IMG/VR virus record: IMGVR_UViG_3300037247_001420
Location: 1-32,236 of that record
DNA from: a virus
Length of the DNA stretch: 32,236 nt
Reading direction: 5' to 3' (one strand)
The notes under the pieces are model-generated. The model searched no databases and was not told the origin of the DNA. It was given only the letters and a program-made list of their open reading frames with translations. Both the position numbers and the translations under genes were made by a program. The stretch's first letter is position 1. The number at the start of each line of letters is the position of its first letter. This document shows, one piece after another, positions 6,958-14,553 of the stretch.

Positions 6958-6994
6958 GCCCGGACGGGCTGGGAAGCGATGTTTTCTGCTCCCC
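6958..6994 (-). promoter_or_regulatory. GC-rich double hairpin in a 5' leader
   Basis: Between genes 7003-7470 and 6599-6943 the - strand RNA can form a 7-bp stem (bases 6994-6988 with 6977-6971; one G-U that would be a mismatch on the other strand) and then a GCCC/GGGC hairpin (6969-6958) just before the SD. The patch is strikingly GC-rich in this genome. It may be a processing, attenuation or stability element. Confidence 0.35.
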
Positions 6995-7002
6995 GATTTT
7001 TA

Positions 7003-7470
7003 TTATTTTGTGTATTTTTGTACCATATCGATTACTTTTTTGATTTTATAATCGATTGCTAATTTGATTATTTTTGATGGGTTTGTGTCTTTTCTGATAT
7101 TAATATTTTTGTTAGTAAATGCTGCTAGTTTGAATAATTGGCTTCCGAATTCTAGATCGGTTTTTGCTTTTCTGATTATTGATGATGATGCCCATCCACA
7201 GATTTTAGCGTCAATATCCATTTTTGGCTTATCATCGCATTTTTGTAAGTCGGCGATGATTATGTTAGCTAATGATTTTGAAGTAGTATTACCATAACTT
7301 TTTGTTGCTTCAAGCGCATCACCAATTAATTGACCATCTGCTTTTTTTGTTGCTAATAAGCTTTTGATAAAATTAATTTGAGTTTGCGAAGCGTTTCCGA
7401 ATAGTTCACCGTATTTTGAACTTCGATCATTAATTGAATCTCTTTCATTTTGACTAATTTTGTTTAACAT
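7003..7470 (-). CDS. hypothetical protein with a TQxQINFIKSLL-type N-terminal motif
   Basis: 155 residues. Residues 26-76 (SQTQINFIKSLLATKK to SLANIIIADL) follow the pattern xxKQxxFIxxLL...ASxLIxxL found at the start of many phage and plasmid DNA-associated proteins; its exact role is not established. The rest is lysine-rich. SD is AGGGGATTAAACA. It is the first gene after the DnaA-box cluster and the strongest early promoter (7508-7536), and so heads a separate early transcription unit. Confidence 0.65.
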   Translation of the reverse strand: MLNKISQNERDSINDRSSKYGELFGNASQTQINFIKSLLATKKADGQLIGDALEATKSYGNTTSKSLANIIIADLQKCDDKPKMDIDAKICGWASSSIIRKAKTDLEFGSQLFKLAAFTNKNINIRKDTNPSKIIKLAIDYKIKKVIDMVQKYTK

Positions 7471-7507
7471 TGTTTAATCCCCTTTTTTTTAATTATCTTA
7501 CAATTTA

Positions 7508-7536
7508 ATTATAACATACTATATGTAGTATGTTAA
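7508..7536 (-). promoter_or_regulatory. early promoter with embedded palindromic operator
   Basis: On the - strand: -35 TTAACA (7536-7531), 17-nt spacer, extended -10 TGTTATAAT (hexamer 7513-7508). The spacer is filled by a palindrome with 9-bp arms (7513-7521 and 7526-7534, AACATACTA/TAGTATGTT), so a bound repressor would block RNA polymerase. The palindrome matches the core of the one at 14172-14193. Confidence 0.75.
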
Positions 7537-7589
7537 TATTTTATTTACTAATTTAGTAGTTACCTTGTTGTTGTTGAGAAGGTTAAAAA

Positions 7590-7692
7590 TGTGGATAACT
7601 CTCAAAACGACTATATAAGCTATTTTCAAAAAAGTTATGCACATTAAAATGTGGATAACTTTATATTTAATGTGGAAAACTAATATGGATAA
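7590..7692. other. DnaA-box cluster, candidate replication origin
   Basis: Within 103 bases there are three exact TTATNCACA boxes (7590-7598 reverse, 7635-7643 forward, 7650-7658 reverse) and two with one mismatch (7671-7679, 7684-7692). The block is non-coding and lies next to a very AT-rich stretch (7490-7560) that could melt. With no phage polymerase or helicase visible, host DnaA recruitment would make sense. Confidence 0.6.
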
Positions 7693-7694
7693 CT

Positions 7695-8534
7695 TTATTC
7701 TAAAAAACAACCGCACCCACCAATATCAAATAAATCAATTTGTTTTGGCCTATTTTTAATATCTTGTTTTAAAGCTTCCATCGAATAGCTACTTGTTATA
7801 TTATTTTTTGTTTTCTTTAAAAAAGTGTTCTTACCATTATTTATCGATTTTTCTAATTCTAATAATTCGTTAAACCGATCGGGCAACTTCTCTAATAATT
7901 TTTTAAAGTGGCCTTGGCCAGCTTTAACGCATCTACCACCGCAATTATTATGACTAAATCCTAACTTATACATTTTCGGTATCTCTATACAATTTTTTGT
8001 TAAATAATCGTATATGTGTTTCCTATGATAATTTTTATCATCAACCAATGGAAATAAAACTGTATATCCATATTTACTATAATTTTTTTCTATTGGTTGA
8101 CAACGATGAGCTTCCGTATAATCAATGCCCATCACTAAATTATAATTGATTGAGGTTAATGTTCCTAAAAATTCAATACCTTTCACGATTAATGTATTCA
8201 GTTTAAAAACTTCGCCTAAACATTTAAAATCCTTATTCAATAAAATGCTTTTGAATAACCGCATTTTAAGAATGCTGGTGCAATTAGCCATTCGATTGTT
8301 ATATATCACATTTTCTTTTTTCATAAGCTCTGGTGGTGTGTATGGAGCTTTAACATATATAAGTTTAATATCTAGAACATTGATTGTTTGGTGTATGAAT
8401 CTATACAAATCATCATCTTCCCAACCAACATCAATAAACAACGCAATAACATTATTTTTGCCGTATTGGTCAACCATTTTTTTAGCTGACCAGAACGACC
8501 CTAATCCACCGCTAAACGATATTAAATATTTCAT
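7695..8534 (-). CDS. PP-loop ATPase, PAPS-reductase/DndC-like family
   Basis: 279 residues from the ATG at 8534 (SD AGGGGGGACTTAGTA; a start at 8624 would lack an SD and overlap the lipoprotein gene). The PP-loop SFSGGLGSFWSAK (residues 6-18) binds ATP for adenylation; it is followed by FIDVGWEDDDLYRF, a typical second strand. Two cysteine motifs, NNCGGRCVKAGQ near residue 196 and GGCGC at the extreme C-terminus, could bind a metal or Fe-S cluster. Phage members of this family are usually annotated as PAPS reductases but lie away from sulfate assimilation genes; roles in DNA or tRNA thiolation or other base modification are possible. No Dnd partner genes are present. Confidence 0.75.
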   Translation of the reverse strand: MKYLISFSGGLGSFWSAKKMVDQYGKNNVIALFIDVGWEDDDLYRFIHQTINVLDIKLIYVKAPYTPPELMKKENVIYNNRMANCTSILKMRLFKSILLNKDFKCLGEVFKLNTLIVKGIEFLGTLTSINYNLVMGIDYTEAHRCQPIEKNYSKYGYTVLFPLVDDKNYHRKHIYDYLTKNCIEIPKMYKLGFSHNNCGGRCVKAGQGHFKKLLEKLPDRFNELLELEKSINNGKNTFLKKTKNNITSSYSMEALKQDIKNRPKQIDLFDIGGCGCFLE

Positions 8535-8550
8535 TACTAAGTCCCCCCTA

Positions 8551-8838
8551 TTAATTCGTATTATATGTAAAAATAATATTTTGAATATGAATGTAATGGA
8601 TTGTGTATATATCATTTTGGCCACATATTATTTTAACAACACCATTCTCATAAAAATAAACTTCATTTAATACTTTGCCAGCACACACTGTATCGCCCTG
8701 ATTTGATGGACCAATATATCGCAGACTGACTATCGATAAATCTCCTGGCAAGTCTTGTCTGTTCAATATCCGCGTTTCTGATTCAGATGCGCAAGCAACC
8801 AAGAAAATAATTAATACTATTACAAATAATTTTTTCAT
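8551..8838 (-). CDS. phage-encoded lipoprotein
   Basis: 95 residues with a clear lipoprotein signal: MKK, hydrophobic core, then lipobox LVAC with the lipidated Cys at position 16 and a Ser/Glu-rich start of the mature part. The mature domain is small, with two cysteines (VCAG and IICGQ). SD GGAGG overlaps the end of the upstream gene. Early-expressed phage lipoproteins often block superinfection or DNA entry; that role is inferred from type and timing only. Confidence 0.75.
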   Translation of the reverse strand: MKKLFVIVLIIFLVACASESETRILNRQDLPGDLSIVSLRYIGPSNQGDTVCAGKVLNEVYFYENGVVKIICGQNDIYTIHYIHIQNIIFTYNTN

Positions 8839-8840
8839 TT

Positions 8841-9116
8841 TTAGTCCTCCTTTAACTTTAAAATAATTACATATAGCAAAGTAGAAATTGCTGCTATGAA
8901 ACTGATAAAAAATATCATCATAAATACGAAAAATAATCTGAATTGATTGATAATTGTATAATATGCTAAAATATTATACACTATTATTGATAACGGCGGT
9001 AATAAAATTATCGATGAAATTAATCTCCTTACCTTGTTTTTATGAGCTTTTTGGATTAACCAATAGCCCATTAAAATAACTATTACCATGATGATTGATA
9101 TATAAATATTAATCAT
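8841..9116 (-). CDS. three-pass small membrane protein
   Basis: 91 residues from the ATG at 9116 (SD GGTGAT; an ATG at 9128 has no SD). Three hydrophobic segments: about 2-21, 33-54 and 61-85. Paired with the lipoprotein gene two bases downstream, so both products act at the envelope. No family recognised. Confidence 0.65.
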   Translation of the reverse strand: MINIYISIIMVIVILMGYWLIQKAHKNKVRRLISSIILLPPLSIIVYNILAYYTIINQFRLFFVFMMIFFISFIAAISTLLYVIILKLKED

Positions 9117-9300
9117 AATAATCACCATCAGAAGCTAATAAATATTCCATTGCTTCTTGTAAATCATAATTAGATTCGATTAAAGATTCATAGCAACTAT
9201 CTAAATTTATATCCATAGCGTAGATACGTTCTAAGCTCATTTCAATGCAAACTAACCTCAATAATTTATGGGCTAGACACATGATTTTTCGCTTATTCAT
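9109..9300 (-). CDS. hypothetical protein
   Basis: 63 residues, helical, ending in an acidic tail (DGDYYD). No recognised domain. Its 3' end overlaps the start of the membrane-protein gene. The SD upstream of the ATG is modest (AGGAGTGATTAAAA). Confidence 0.6.
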   Translation of the reverse strand: MNKRKIMCLAHKLLRLVCIEMSLERIYAMDINLDSCYESLIESNYDLQEAMEYLLASDGDYYD

Positions 9301-9306
9301 TTTTAA

Positions 9307-9582
9307 TCACTCCTTTTCATCTTCAATTTCATTTAAATAATCATCTATTTTTTGATTAGCAATAGCCGATACTTCGTTTTCTTGTATATCTTTAAATACC
9401 ATCAATTTATATATTTCTATCATAATTTCGGCAATGCTGTCTATCATACTTTCTTTTGATTCGGGTAACGTATATAAATCGAGTGTATTTCCAAGATTTT
9501 CGATATAAGCAACCAAATCATGATAAGCATCAACGGTATCAAAATGTTTATTTAAAGTTTCTAGTTTATGTTTGTTATACAT
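9307..9582 (-). CDS. MazG-like all-alpha protein lacking catalytic acids
   Basis: 91 residues from the ATG at 9582 (AAAGGTGATAAAG before it). The second half, DSIAEIMIEIYKLM then ENEVSAIANQKIDDYL, has the spacing of phage MazG-type NTP pyrophosphohydrolases (EEIADVxIMLEQL then EVxxIxxxKxxR), but the ExxE and ExxD metal-binding acids are not preserved at the usual places. It may be a non-catalytic nucleotide binder or simply a similar helical bundle. Confidence 0.5.
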   Translation of the reverse strand: MYNKHKLETLNKHFDTVDAYHDLVAYIENLGNTLDLYTLPESKESMIDSIAEIMIEIYKLMVFKDIQENEVSAIANQKIDDYLNEIEDEKE

Positions 9583-10066
9583 CTTTATCACCTTTATTTT
9601 CTATTGGTACTATGTAAAATATAATTAATGTTTGATTTTGCAAATAATTATCATTTATAAATTCTCGCGTTCGTAAATCAATTTCGGGATATTTTATTCC
9701 ATCGTCTTGTCTAAAATATCGTTTTCCTACTACAAAGCATTCGCCGTAAATTTCGCTGCCAGTCAAATTAATAAAACGAATTGTATCATTAATTTTGATA
9801 AAATCCTTAATCATATTACGAACACCAATAATTTTTATTGGTTTCTTTTTTGAAATCATTTTCCACATACTGCTTCTAATTTTTAATGTATGAGTTTTTT
9901 GGACAACATGTTTATTTAAACAATCGATAATAAACCCATTCATTTTTCCGGGTGAATTTTTGATTGCATTAATAACAACTTCATATTTAATACGATTAAC
10001 TTTTGTCTGGATTGTGATATACTTTTTTTCTGCCCAAAAGTATTCTTTTTTATAATTTCTTGTCAT
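9575..10066 (-). CDS. hypothetical protein with possible ASCH/PUA-like C-terminal domain
   Basis: 163 residues. The N-terminal 50 are basic with a strand-helix-helix look (YITIQTKVNR then YEVVINAIKN), reminiscent of ribbon-helix-helix proteins. The C-terminal part (KPIKIIGVRN, then IKINDTIRFINLTGSEIYGE) resembles ASCH domains, where GD-I-xF sits in a small beta barrel that may bind RNA or nucleotides. Both comparisons are weak. The gene abuts its upstream neighbour and overlaps the next by 8 nt. Confidence 0.55.
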   Translation of the reverse strand: MTRNYKKEYFWAEKKYITIQTKVNRIKYEVVINAIKNSPGKMNGFIIDCLNKHVVQKTHTLKIRSSMWKMISKKKPIKIIGVRNMIKDFIKINDTIRFINLTGSEIYGECFVVGKRYFRQDDGIKYPEIDLRTREFINDNYLQNQTLIIFYIVPIENKGDKDV

Positions 10067-10399
10067 TTAATCATTCTCCCTTCTAATCCCAATCACTATA
10101 TACTTTTTACGATTTTCGGGTGTGAGTTCGTTTATTGCTTCCCAAGCATCATCGAAAGAAAACCAATTTCTAGCTTTCTCAATGTTAATAACTCCCTCAC
10201 CCCGACCATAGCGTTTAGTGATAATATTCTTAATAATGTAACGTGTAGGCTGTTGGTTATATAAGACCTTCAGGTCACTATATAGTTTATTATCCAGTTT
10301 CTTAACAAGTGTACGCCACTTATTGCGAGCTATTACTATTTTGTTGTGTAAGGCTGTAACCTCTTGCCTAGACATTTCAATCCATTTATTATCGTTCAT
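10067..10399 (-). CDS. hypothetical basic protein
   Basis: 110 residues, basic, helical N-terminal half, then TKRYGRGEGV and an acidic helix DDAWEAINEL. Its start overlaps the end of the 32-aa membrane peptide gene by 11 nt, with the SD (GGGGGAG) inside that gene. No family recognised; basic charge suggests nucleic-acid contact. Confidence 0.6.
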   Translation of the reverse strand: MNDNKWIEMSRQEVTALHNKIVIARNKWRTLVKKLDNKLYSDLKVLYNQQPTRYIIKNIITKRYGRGEGVINIEKARNWFSFDDAWEAINELTPENRKKYIVIGIRREND

Positions 10400-10487
10400 T
10401 TACACTCCCCCATTTGTACATCATTCTGAATAATAAGATTACGAACATTACTAATAAAACAGATTCCACCCAATTTAATTTAATCAT
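10389..10487 (-). CDS. 32-aa single-pass membrane peptide
   Basis: Short gene with SD AAAGGAGAATGAA before ATG. One hydrophobic helix (about 8-20, SVLLVMFVILLF) with basic residues after it (RMMYKWGS). It fills the gap between the MBL-fold gene and 10067-10399 and overlaps the latter, consistent with a real coupled gene. Function unknown. Confidence 0.5.
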   Translation of the reverse strand: MIKLNWVESVLLVMFVILLFRMMYKWGSVNER

Positions 10488-10499
10488 TTCATTCTCCTT

Positions 10500-11270
10500 T
10501 TATTCAAAATCATAAAATTGAGTATCATCAATTTTATCTAAATTGTTAATTTGTGAACCGATAATATTAGGATTCAATTCCACAATTTCACCTTTAAAAT
10601 CATTATCTAGTAATTTAATTAATTTGTTTTTAATTGCTATTTTATTGTAAATACTTCGACTAATATGCGCTAATATAATTTTTTTAGTATTGACATTGAT
10701 ATTTCTATTCAAAAATTCAGCTACTTTTTGAATAGTGAGGTGGCCTTCTTCACTTCCAACTCGTTGATTTTGATAATTATTAGTAGTTTTTAAATAATCA
10801 TCATCGTTATTACATTCAATTAAAAAATAATCAATATCTTTAAATGTTAAATTTTCGACCGAACCGGTATCAGTTATATATAAAAATTTTGTTTTCGATG
10901 TCAAATCATAAATTAGATAATTATAATTTGTAACATCGTGAGGAACTAAAAATGGTGTTATCAATAAATTTTTAATTCTAAAATGTTTCTTATCATAAAT
11001 TGTTTTTTTAATTGTGTTTGAGTGCCTCCAACATAAGCCGGCGTGAGCATAAATTGGTACTGTGATATATTTAAGTAATTCATCAACACCGCGAATATGA
11101 TCGCCATGCTCATGTGTCAATAAAATGCCGTTTATGCCATTACAACCATAATAATTATCCATAATCATTTGTGCCTTTAATCCGCAATCAAGCATGATAC
11201 ACGAACCGCCATATTCTAAAATATGGCAATTCGCGTAACTGCTAGATGATAACGTTATTAGTCTATTCAA
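10500..11270 (-). CDS. MBL-fold metallo-hydrolase of the phage recombination module
   Basis: 256 residues if started at the TTG at 11270, which overlaps the recT stop by 8 nt; an ATG at 11300 would give a 38-nt overlap without an SD. The metal-binding motif THEHGDH (about 52-58) is followed by VPHD, a TDTG aspartate motif and LAHIS, the full set for a two-zinc beta-lactamase-fold hydrolase, with SEEGHLT near the C-terminal third. Members encoded beside recT are common in phages that lack a lambda-type exonuclease, so a nuclease role in end processing is a reasonable inference. Confidence 0.8.
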   Translation of the reverse strand: MNRLITLSSSSYANCHILEYGGSCIMLDCGLKAQMIMDNYYGCNGINGILLTHEHGDHIRGVDELLKYITVPIYAHAGLCWRHSNTIKKTIYDKKHFRIKNLLITPFLVPHDVTNYNYLIYDLTSKTKFLYITDTGSVENLTFKDIDYFLIECNNDDDYLKTTNNYQNQRVGSEEGHLTIQKVAEFLNRNINVNTKKIILAHISRSIYNKIAIKNKLIKLLDNDFKGEIVELNPNIIGSQINNLDKIDDTQFYDFE

Positions 11271-12150
11271 AATCGAGGGGCGCTGCATCAACAAATTCAT
11301 TTACTATTTCATTGGTAGTTTTTTTTGGAGTAGGCGGAGTTTGTACGATTGGCGGATTAATTATGGTTTGTTCTTGTTTATGCTCGATTTCTTGAAAATG
11401 CGAAACATCAGTATCAATGATTTCATCTTCAATAATACCATTACCATTACCATTATTATTATAATGTTTATGCTCGTTTTGTTGAATGATATCCATTAAA
11501 TTGCTATCCGTTTTCGATGTTTCGATGATGTGAGTTGTTAATCTATTAATGACGCTTCTTTTCGCATACTGTTCGCGAAATGTTTTTTTTGTTTTATTAA
11601 ATTTTGACATATCCCATGCTTGCTGAATTTGTTCCATTGTCATAATTTCAGCAAATTTTTCTTTTCCAGCCGAATTTGTCGCAATCGCATACGCACCAAT
11701 GATATTATTACTATCAATATTTTGGAATTTTTGTTTATGGATAATTTCGCTAATAATCCCATTTTTGATAGTATAGTCGACTTCATCTTTTTCGTAAATG
11801 ACACTAGCATTTATTTCTAAATCAAGCGCACGATTGATTGTATACATTTTCCCAGTATATTTAGGGAACCAAGTCATACGATTTTCATAAACAATAAAAT
11901 AACCGTGTTTTTTCGGATAATGTGCTAACAAAACCATATCTAAAAGAGCTTCCGCTTTACTTGATTCCGTAGATTTATGATAATTTTTTGCTTGTTGCAT
12001 TTCTAAAATCGCTTGAGCTAAAGCGTTTCCTTGCCGATAGTCGTTAGGTAAAACAATCCGCCCTTCCGATAATTTTATTTTTATATTATTAGCAACACGA
12101 TCAACCAAACTTTTAGAATTAACTTTTGAAACATTTTGCATATTTTGCAT
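11263..12150 (-). CDS. recT: RecT-family single-strand annealing protein
   Basis: 295 residues from the ATG at 12150 (AGGAG about 10 nt upstream; a TTG at 12159 would be too close to the SD). The central region is typical of RecT: NDYRQGNALAQAILEMQQ, SKAEALLDMVLLAHYPKKHG, MYTINRALDLEINASVIYEKD and FREQYAKRSVINRLTTH. The C-terminus is Pro/Thr/Glu-rich and disordered. RecT coats single-stranded DNA and anneals complementary strands. It starts one base after the ATPase stop and overlaps the MBL-fold gene, so the three form one recombination unit. Confidence 0.88.
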   Translation of the reverse strand: MQNMQNVSKVNSKSLVDRVANNIKIKLSEGRIVLPNDYRQGNALAQAILEMQQAKNYHKSTESSKAEALLDMVLLAHYPKKHGYFIVYENRMTWFPKYTGKMYTINRALDLEINASVIYEKDEVDYTIKNGIISEIIHKQKFQNIDSNNIIGAYAIATNSAGKEKFAEIMTMEQIQQAWDMSKFNKTKKTFREQYAKRSVINRLTTHIIETSKTDSNLMDIIQQNEHKHYNNNGNGNGIIEDEIIDTDVSHFQEIEHKQEQTIINPPIVQTPPTPKKTTNEIVNEFVDAAPLDFE

Positions 12151-12151
12151 A

Positions 12152-14122
12152 TTAAACAATCTCCTCTTTATTTAATTTTATTGTTTTTATTGACTGTTTC
12201 ATAACTCTACAAAAAATGAATTGGGTATTCATTCTAGGCATATCTACAATTTTTTCGGCTTCGTCCAATAAAATCGGGATACGATGGTTTTTTAATTTTT
12301 GAATACCATTAAGCAAATCGAGTGCGATTTTAACTTGCATCGCTGTATTAAGATTTTTATATGGTATATTCTGATAACTAATTTTAAATGTTTCGACAAT
12401 CTGACCTTCTTTAGTAATTTCGGATGTTACAAAATTTAACAATTTAAAATAAGGATTGCACTTACTTTTTATCATATCCGATTTTAGTGTATTAAAAAAC
12501 TTTAATTCATTAATTTTGGTAAGATTTTTTAAATTAGAAGCAACCAATTCCACCCGATCATTGATCGTTTTACTAATATCATTTTTGATTGATTCGACCA
12601 CATTCGATTTTGCTAATTTTTGTGTAATTGTATCTAACTCTGATTGTAAAAAATCATCGACTTCATCAACCATTTTATTTTGATAATTATCTATTTCTGT
12701 TAAAACAAATTTATACTGTTCTTCCAACGATACGATTAATTTTTCGGATTTTGAAATATGTAATCTGATTGTTTTAATCTCTTTTTTAATCTGTTTTTGA
12801 GCATCTGTTTCGATAATCGATTCATAAACCATACTTTCAATTTCTTTAATTTCCTCTATAGCAAGATAAATTTTGTTAGCAAAAGTAATAATTTCTGAAT
12901 CATAATAAATCACTAATTTTTTATATTTCAAAAAATTATTATACAAATCTTGTAATTTAACTTTGCGCTCAAGTTCTAATTTATCTAAATGCTTTTTCTG
13001 AACTTCGTAAGGCAAAATTTGTCCACAATCGCTACATTTGTTATCTTCAATTTTTGGTATTGATTGTTGAATCATTTTACCTTTTTTTGAAAATTGTTCA
13101 CGATCAACGATTGCTTTTTCACGTTCTAAAACTAATCTATCATGTTCAATAATCCAAATATTTTTCTCTTTTTCGCTTTTGAAAATATCATCTTGTCTCA
13201 ATTTTTCGGCATCAAATGCTTTGCTCTTATACATATCCTCCTTTAAAATAATTTTTTCATTGGCAATATTAATTGATGCTTTATTGCTAATTATTTTCGA
13301 TTCTAATTCTAATTTTATTCTCATACTTTGAGATACATGAAAATTTAATGCTTTATTACTGTTAACGATTACATTTCGTTGTGATAATTTTTCAGTCATT
13401 ACATTTTTTTGTAATGTTAATTCTGCAATTTCATCATCATCGATTACATATTGATTTTGAGTTTCAGTTAATGTTTTTATTTTGATTTCTAAATTTTTTA
13501 AATCATCACTAATGCTTTTTTTAGTTGTTAAAAACTGGGTATGTAATAATTCGGATCCGTGCAATAAAATGTCATCTTTAATGTTTAATAATTTATTACC
13601 CTCAAAAACATCTTCATCACTAACTATACCAATTAAATTAAAGATAAAAGCTTTAAAATCCTGCCAATGAAGCCCGATTAAATATTTTGTGTTCGATAAT
13701 GCTTTAAAGTCTTCTTCGTTAAATATGCGATGTTGTAATACATTGTTATAGTCCTTATTGGTATATTTAGTATAGTTTAAATTACCATCCCCATCACACA
13801 AACCAACTTTAATAATTGTGCGACTTTTTTTGTACTCACGACGAATAAAAATATTATCGTTTAATTCTAATTCGACAATTGTATGGACATTTTCATCAAT
13901 CGTATCATTAATTATCGGATTGATGATGAATCCTGTTCGCCCGGGTATGCGATCGTAAATATCTTTACCGAACAAGCACCATGTTATCGATGATAACAGC
14001 GTTGTTTTACCAACACCATTATCACCATAAATCTCGTTTGCGGTGGCAGTAAACGCCATTTTCAAATTACTAATGCCACTAAAATTGCTGATTTTAATGG
14101 ACTTGAAAATTATTTGCTTCAT
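12152..14122 (-). CDS. Rad50/SbcC-like SMC-family AAA ATPase
   Basis: 656 residues. Walker A GDNGVGKTTLL lies at 33-43 behind an N-terminal strand typical of RecN/SbcC proteins. Long coiled-coil arms flank a zinc-hook motif CSDC at about 362-365, and Walker B ILLDEAEKI is near 613-621. It is shorter than cellular SbcC (about 1,000 residues), as in other phage versions. No SbcD-type nuclease gene follows; the MBL-fold hydrolase two genes on may play the nuclease part. The promoter is probably the palindromic element at 14161-14204. Confidence 0.85.
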   Translation of the reverse strand: MKQIIFKSIKISNFSGISNLKMAFTATANEIYGDNGVGKTTLLSSITWCLFGKDIYDRIPGRTGFIINPIINDTIDENVHTIVELELNDNIFIRREYKKSRTIIKVGLCDGDGNLNYTKYTNKDYNNVLQHRIFNEEDFKALSNTKYLIGLHWQDFKAFIFNLIGIVSDEDVFEGNKLLNIKDDILLHGSELLHTQFLTTKKSISDDLKNLEIKIKTLTETQNQYVIDDDEIAELTLQKNVMTEKLSQRNVIVNSNKALNFHVSQSMRIKLELESKIISNKASINIANEKIILKEDMYKSKAFDAEKLRQDDIFKSEKEKNIWIIEHDRLVLEREKAIVDREQFSKKGKMIQQSIPKIEDNKCSDCGQILPYEVQKKHLDKLELERKVKLQDLYNNFLKYKKLVIYYDSEIITFANKIYLAIEEIKEIESMVYESIIETDAQKQIKKEIKTIRLHISKSEKLIVSLEEQYKFVLTEIDNYQNKMVDEVDDFLQSELDTITQKLAKSNVVESIKNDISKTINDRVELVASNLKNLTKINELKFFNTLKSDMIKSKCNPYFKLLNFVTSEITKEGQIVETFKISYQNIPYKNLNTAMQVKIALDLLNGIQKLKNHRIPILLDEAEKIVDMPRMNTQFIFCRVMKQSIKTIKLNKEEIV

Positions 14123-14160
14123 TTTAAATCTCCTTATTTTAAGCTAATAAATTCTTGCTT

Positions 14161-14204
14161 AAAATAATTATAGCATACTATCCGCAGTATGCTATAATTA
14201 TTTT
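14161..14204. promoter_or_regulatory. 44-bp perfect palindrome with back-to-back extended -10 boxes
   Basis: Two perfect 19-bp arms (14161-14179 and 14186-14204) around a 6-nt centre. Each strand reads TATGCTATAAT, so it may fire in both directions; leftward it would serve the ATPase-recT-MBL genes. The inner 22 bp share the AnCATACTA half-site and spacing with the operator at 7513-7534, which suggests one regulator binds both. Confidence 0.65.
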
Positions 14205-14553
14205 ATAATTTGTAACTGATTGTTGTTTTTGTTTCTTCGGGTTCGCAAAAACTTTGATATAATTCTTTATAATTTTTCTCAAGGTCTTTTTCATTAAAAA
14301 CTTCTTTTGTTGTAACTTTCGTGTAATAGTGAGTTGATGAAATTTCTGGATGTTGTTTAGAAAAATCTTTTAACTTAAATTTTGTTGATGTTACTGTTCT
14401 TGTTTTAAAAGTAACATTATCTTCTTCATAAGTTTTGATTTTGTTAGTTCGCATTTCATCTTTAATAACGTCTAAAATTTGTGTTTCCTCTTCATTCAAT
14501 TCTTTGCGTTTTAATTCGATTGATCTCAATCTCTCAATCATTGTCATTGTCAT
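14203..14553 (-). CDS. hypothetical recombination-module protein (Gp157/nuclease-inhibitor-like layout)
   Basis: 116 residues: a charged N-terminal helix (RLRSIELKRKELNEEETQIL) followed by a beta-rich part with TYEEDNVTFKTRTVTSTKF and FSKQHPEISSTHYYTKV. The layout helix + KIKTYEEDNVTF + LKxxxPEIxxxYxK resembles proteins often found beside recT and ATPase genes in Bacillota phages (sometimes labelled Gp157-like or nuclease inhibitor). SD AAGGAGAATACCA. Starts inside the end of the upstream gene (20-nt overlap). Confidence 0.6.
   Translation of the reverse strand: MTMTMIERLRSIELKRKELNEEETQILDVIKDEMRTNKIKTYEEDNVTFKTRTVTSTKFKLKDFSKQHPEISSTHYYTKVTTKEVFNEKDLEKNYKELYQSFCEPEETKTTISYKL

Noticed and set aside
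7519-7716. 65-aa leftward ORF across the DnaA-box region
   Set aside because: It covers the DnaA boxes and promoter, has no SD, and its composition reflects AT-rich non-coding DNA.
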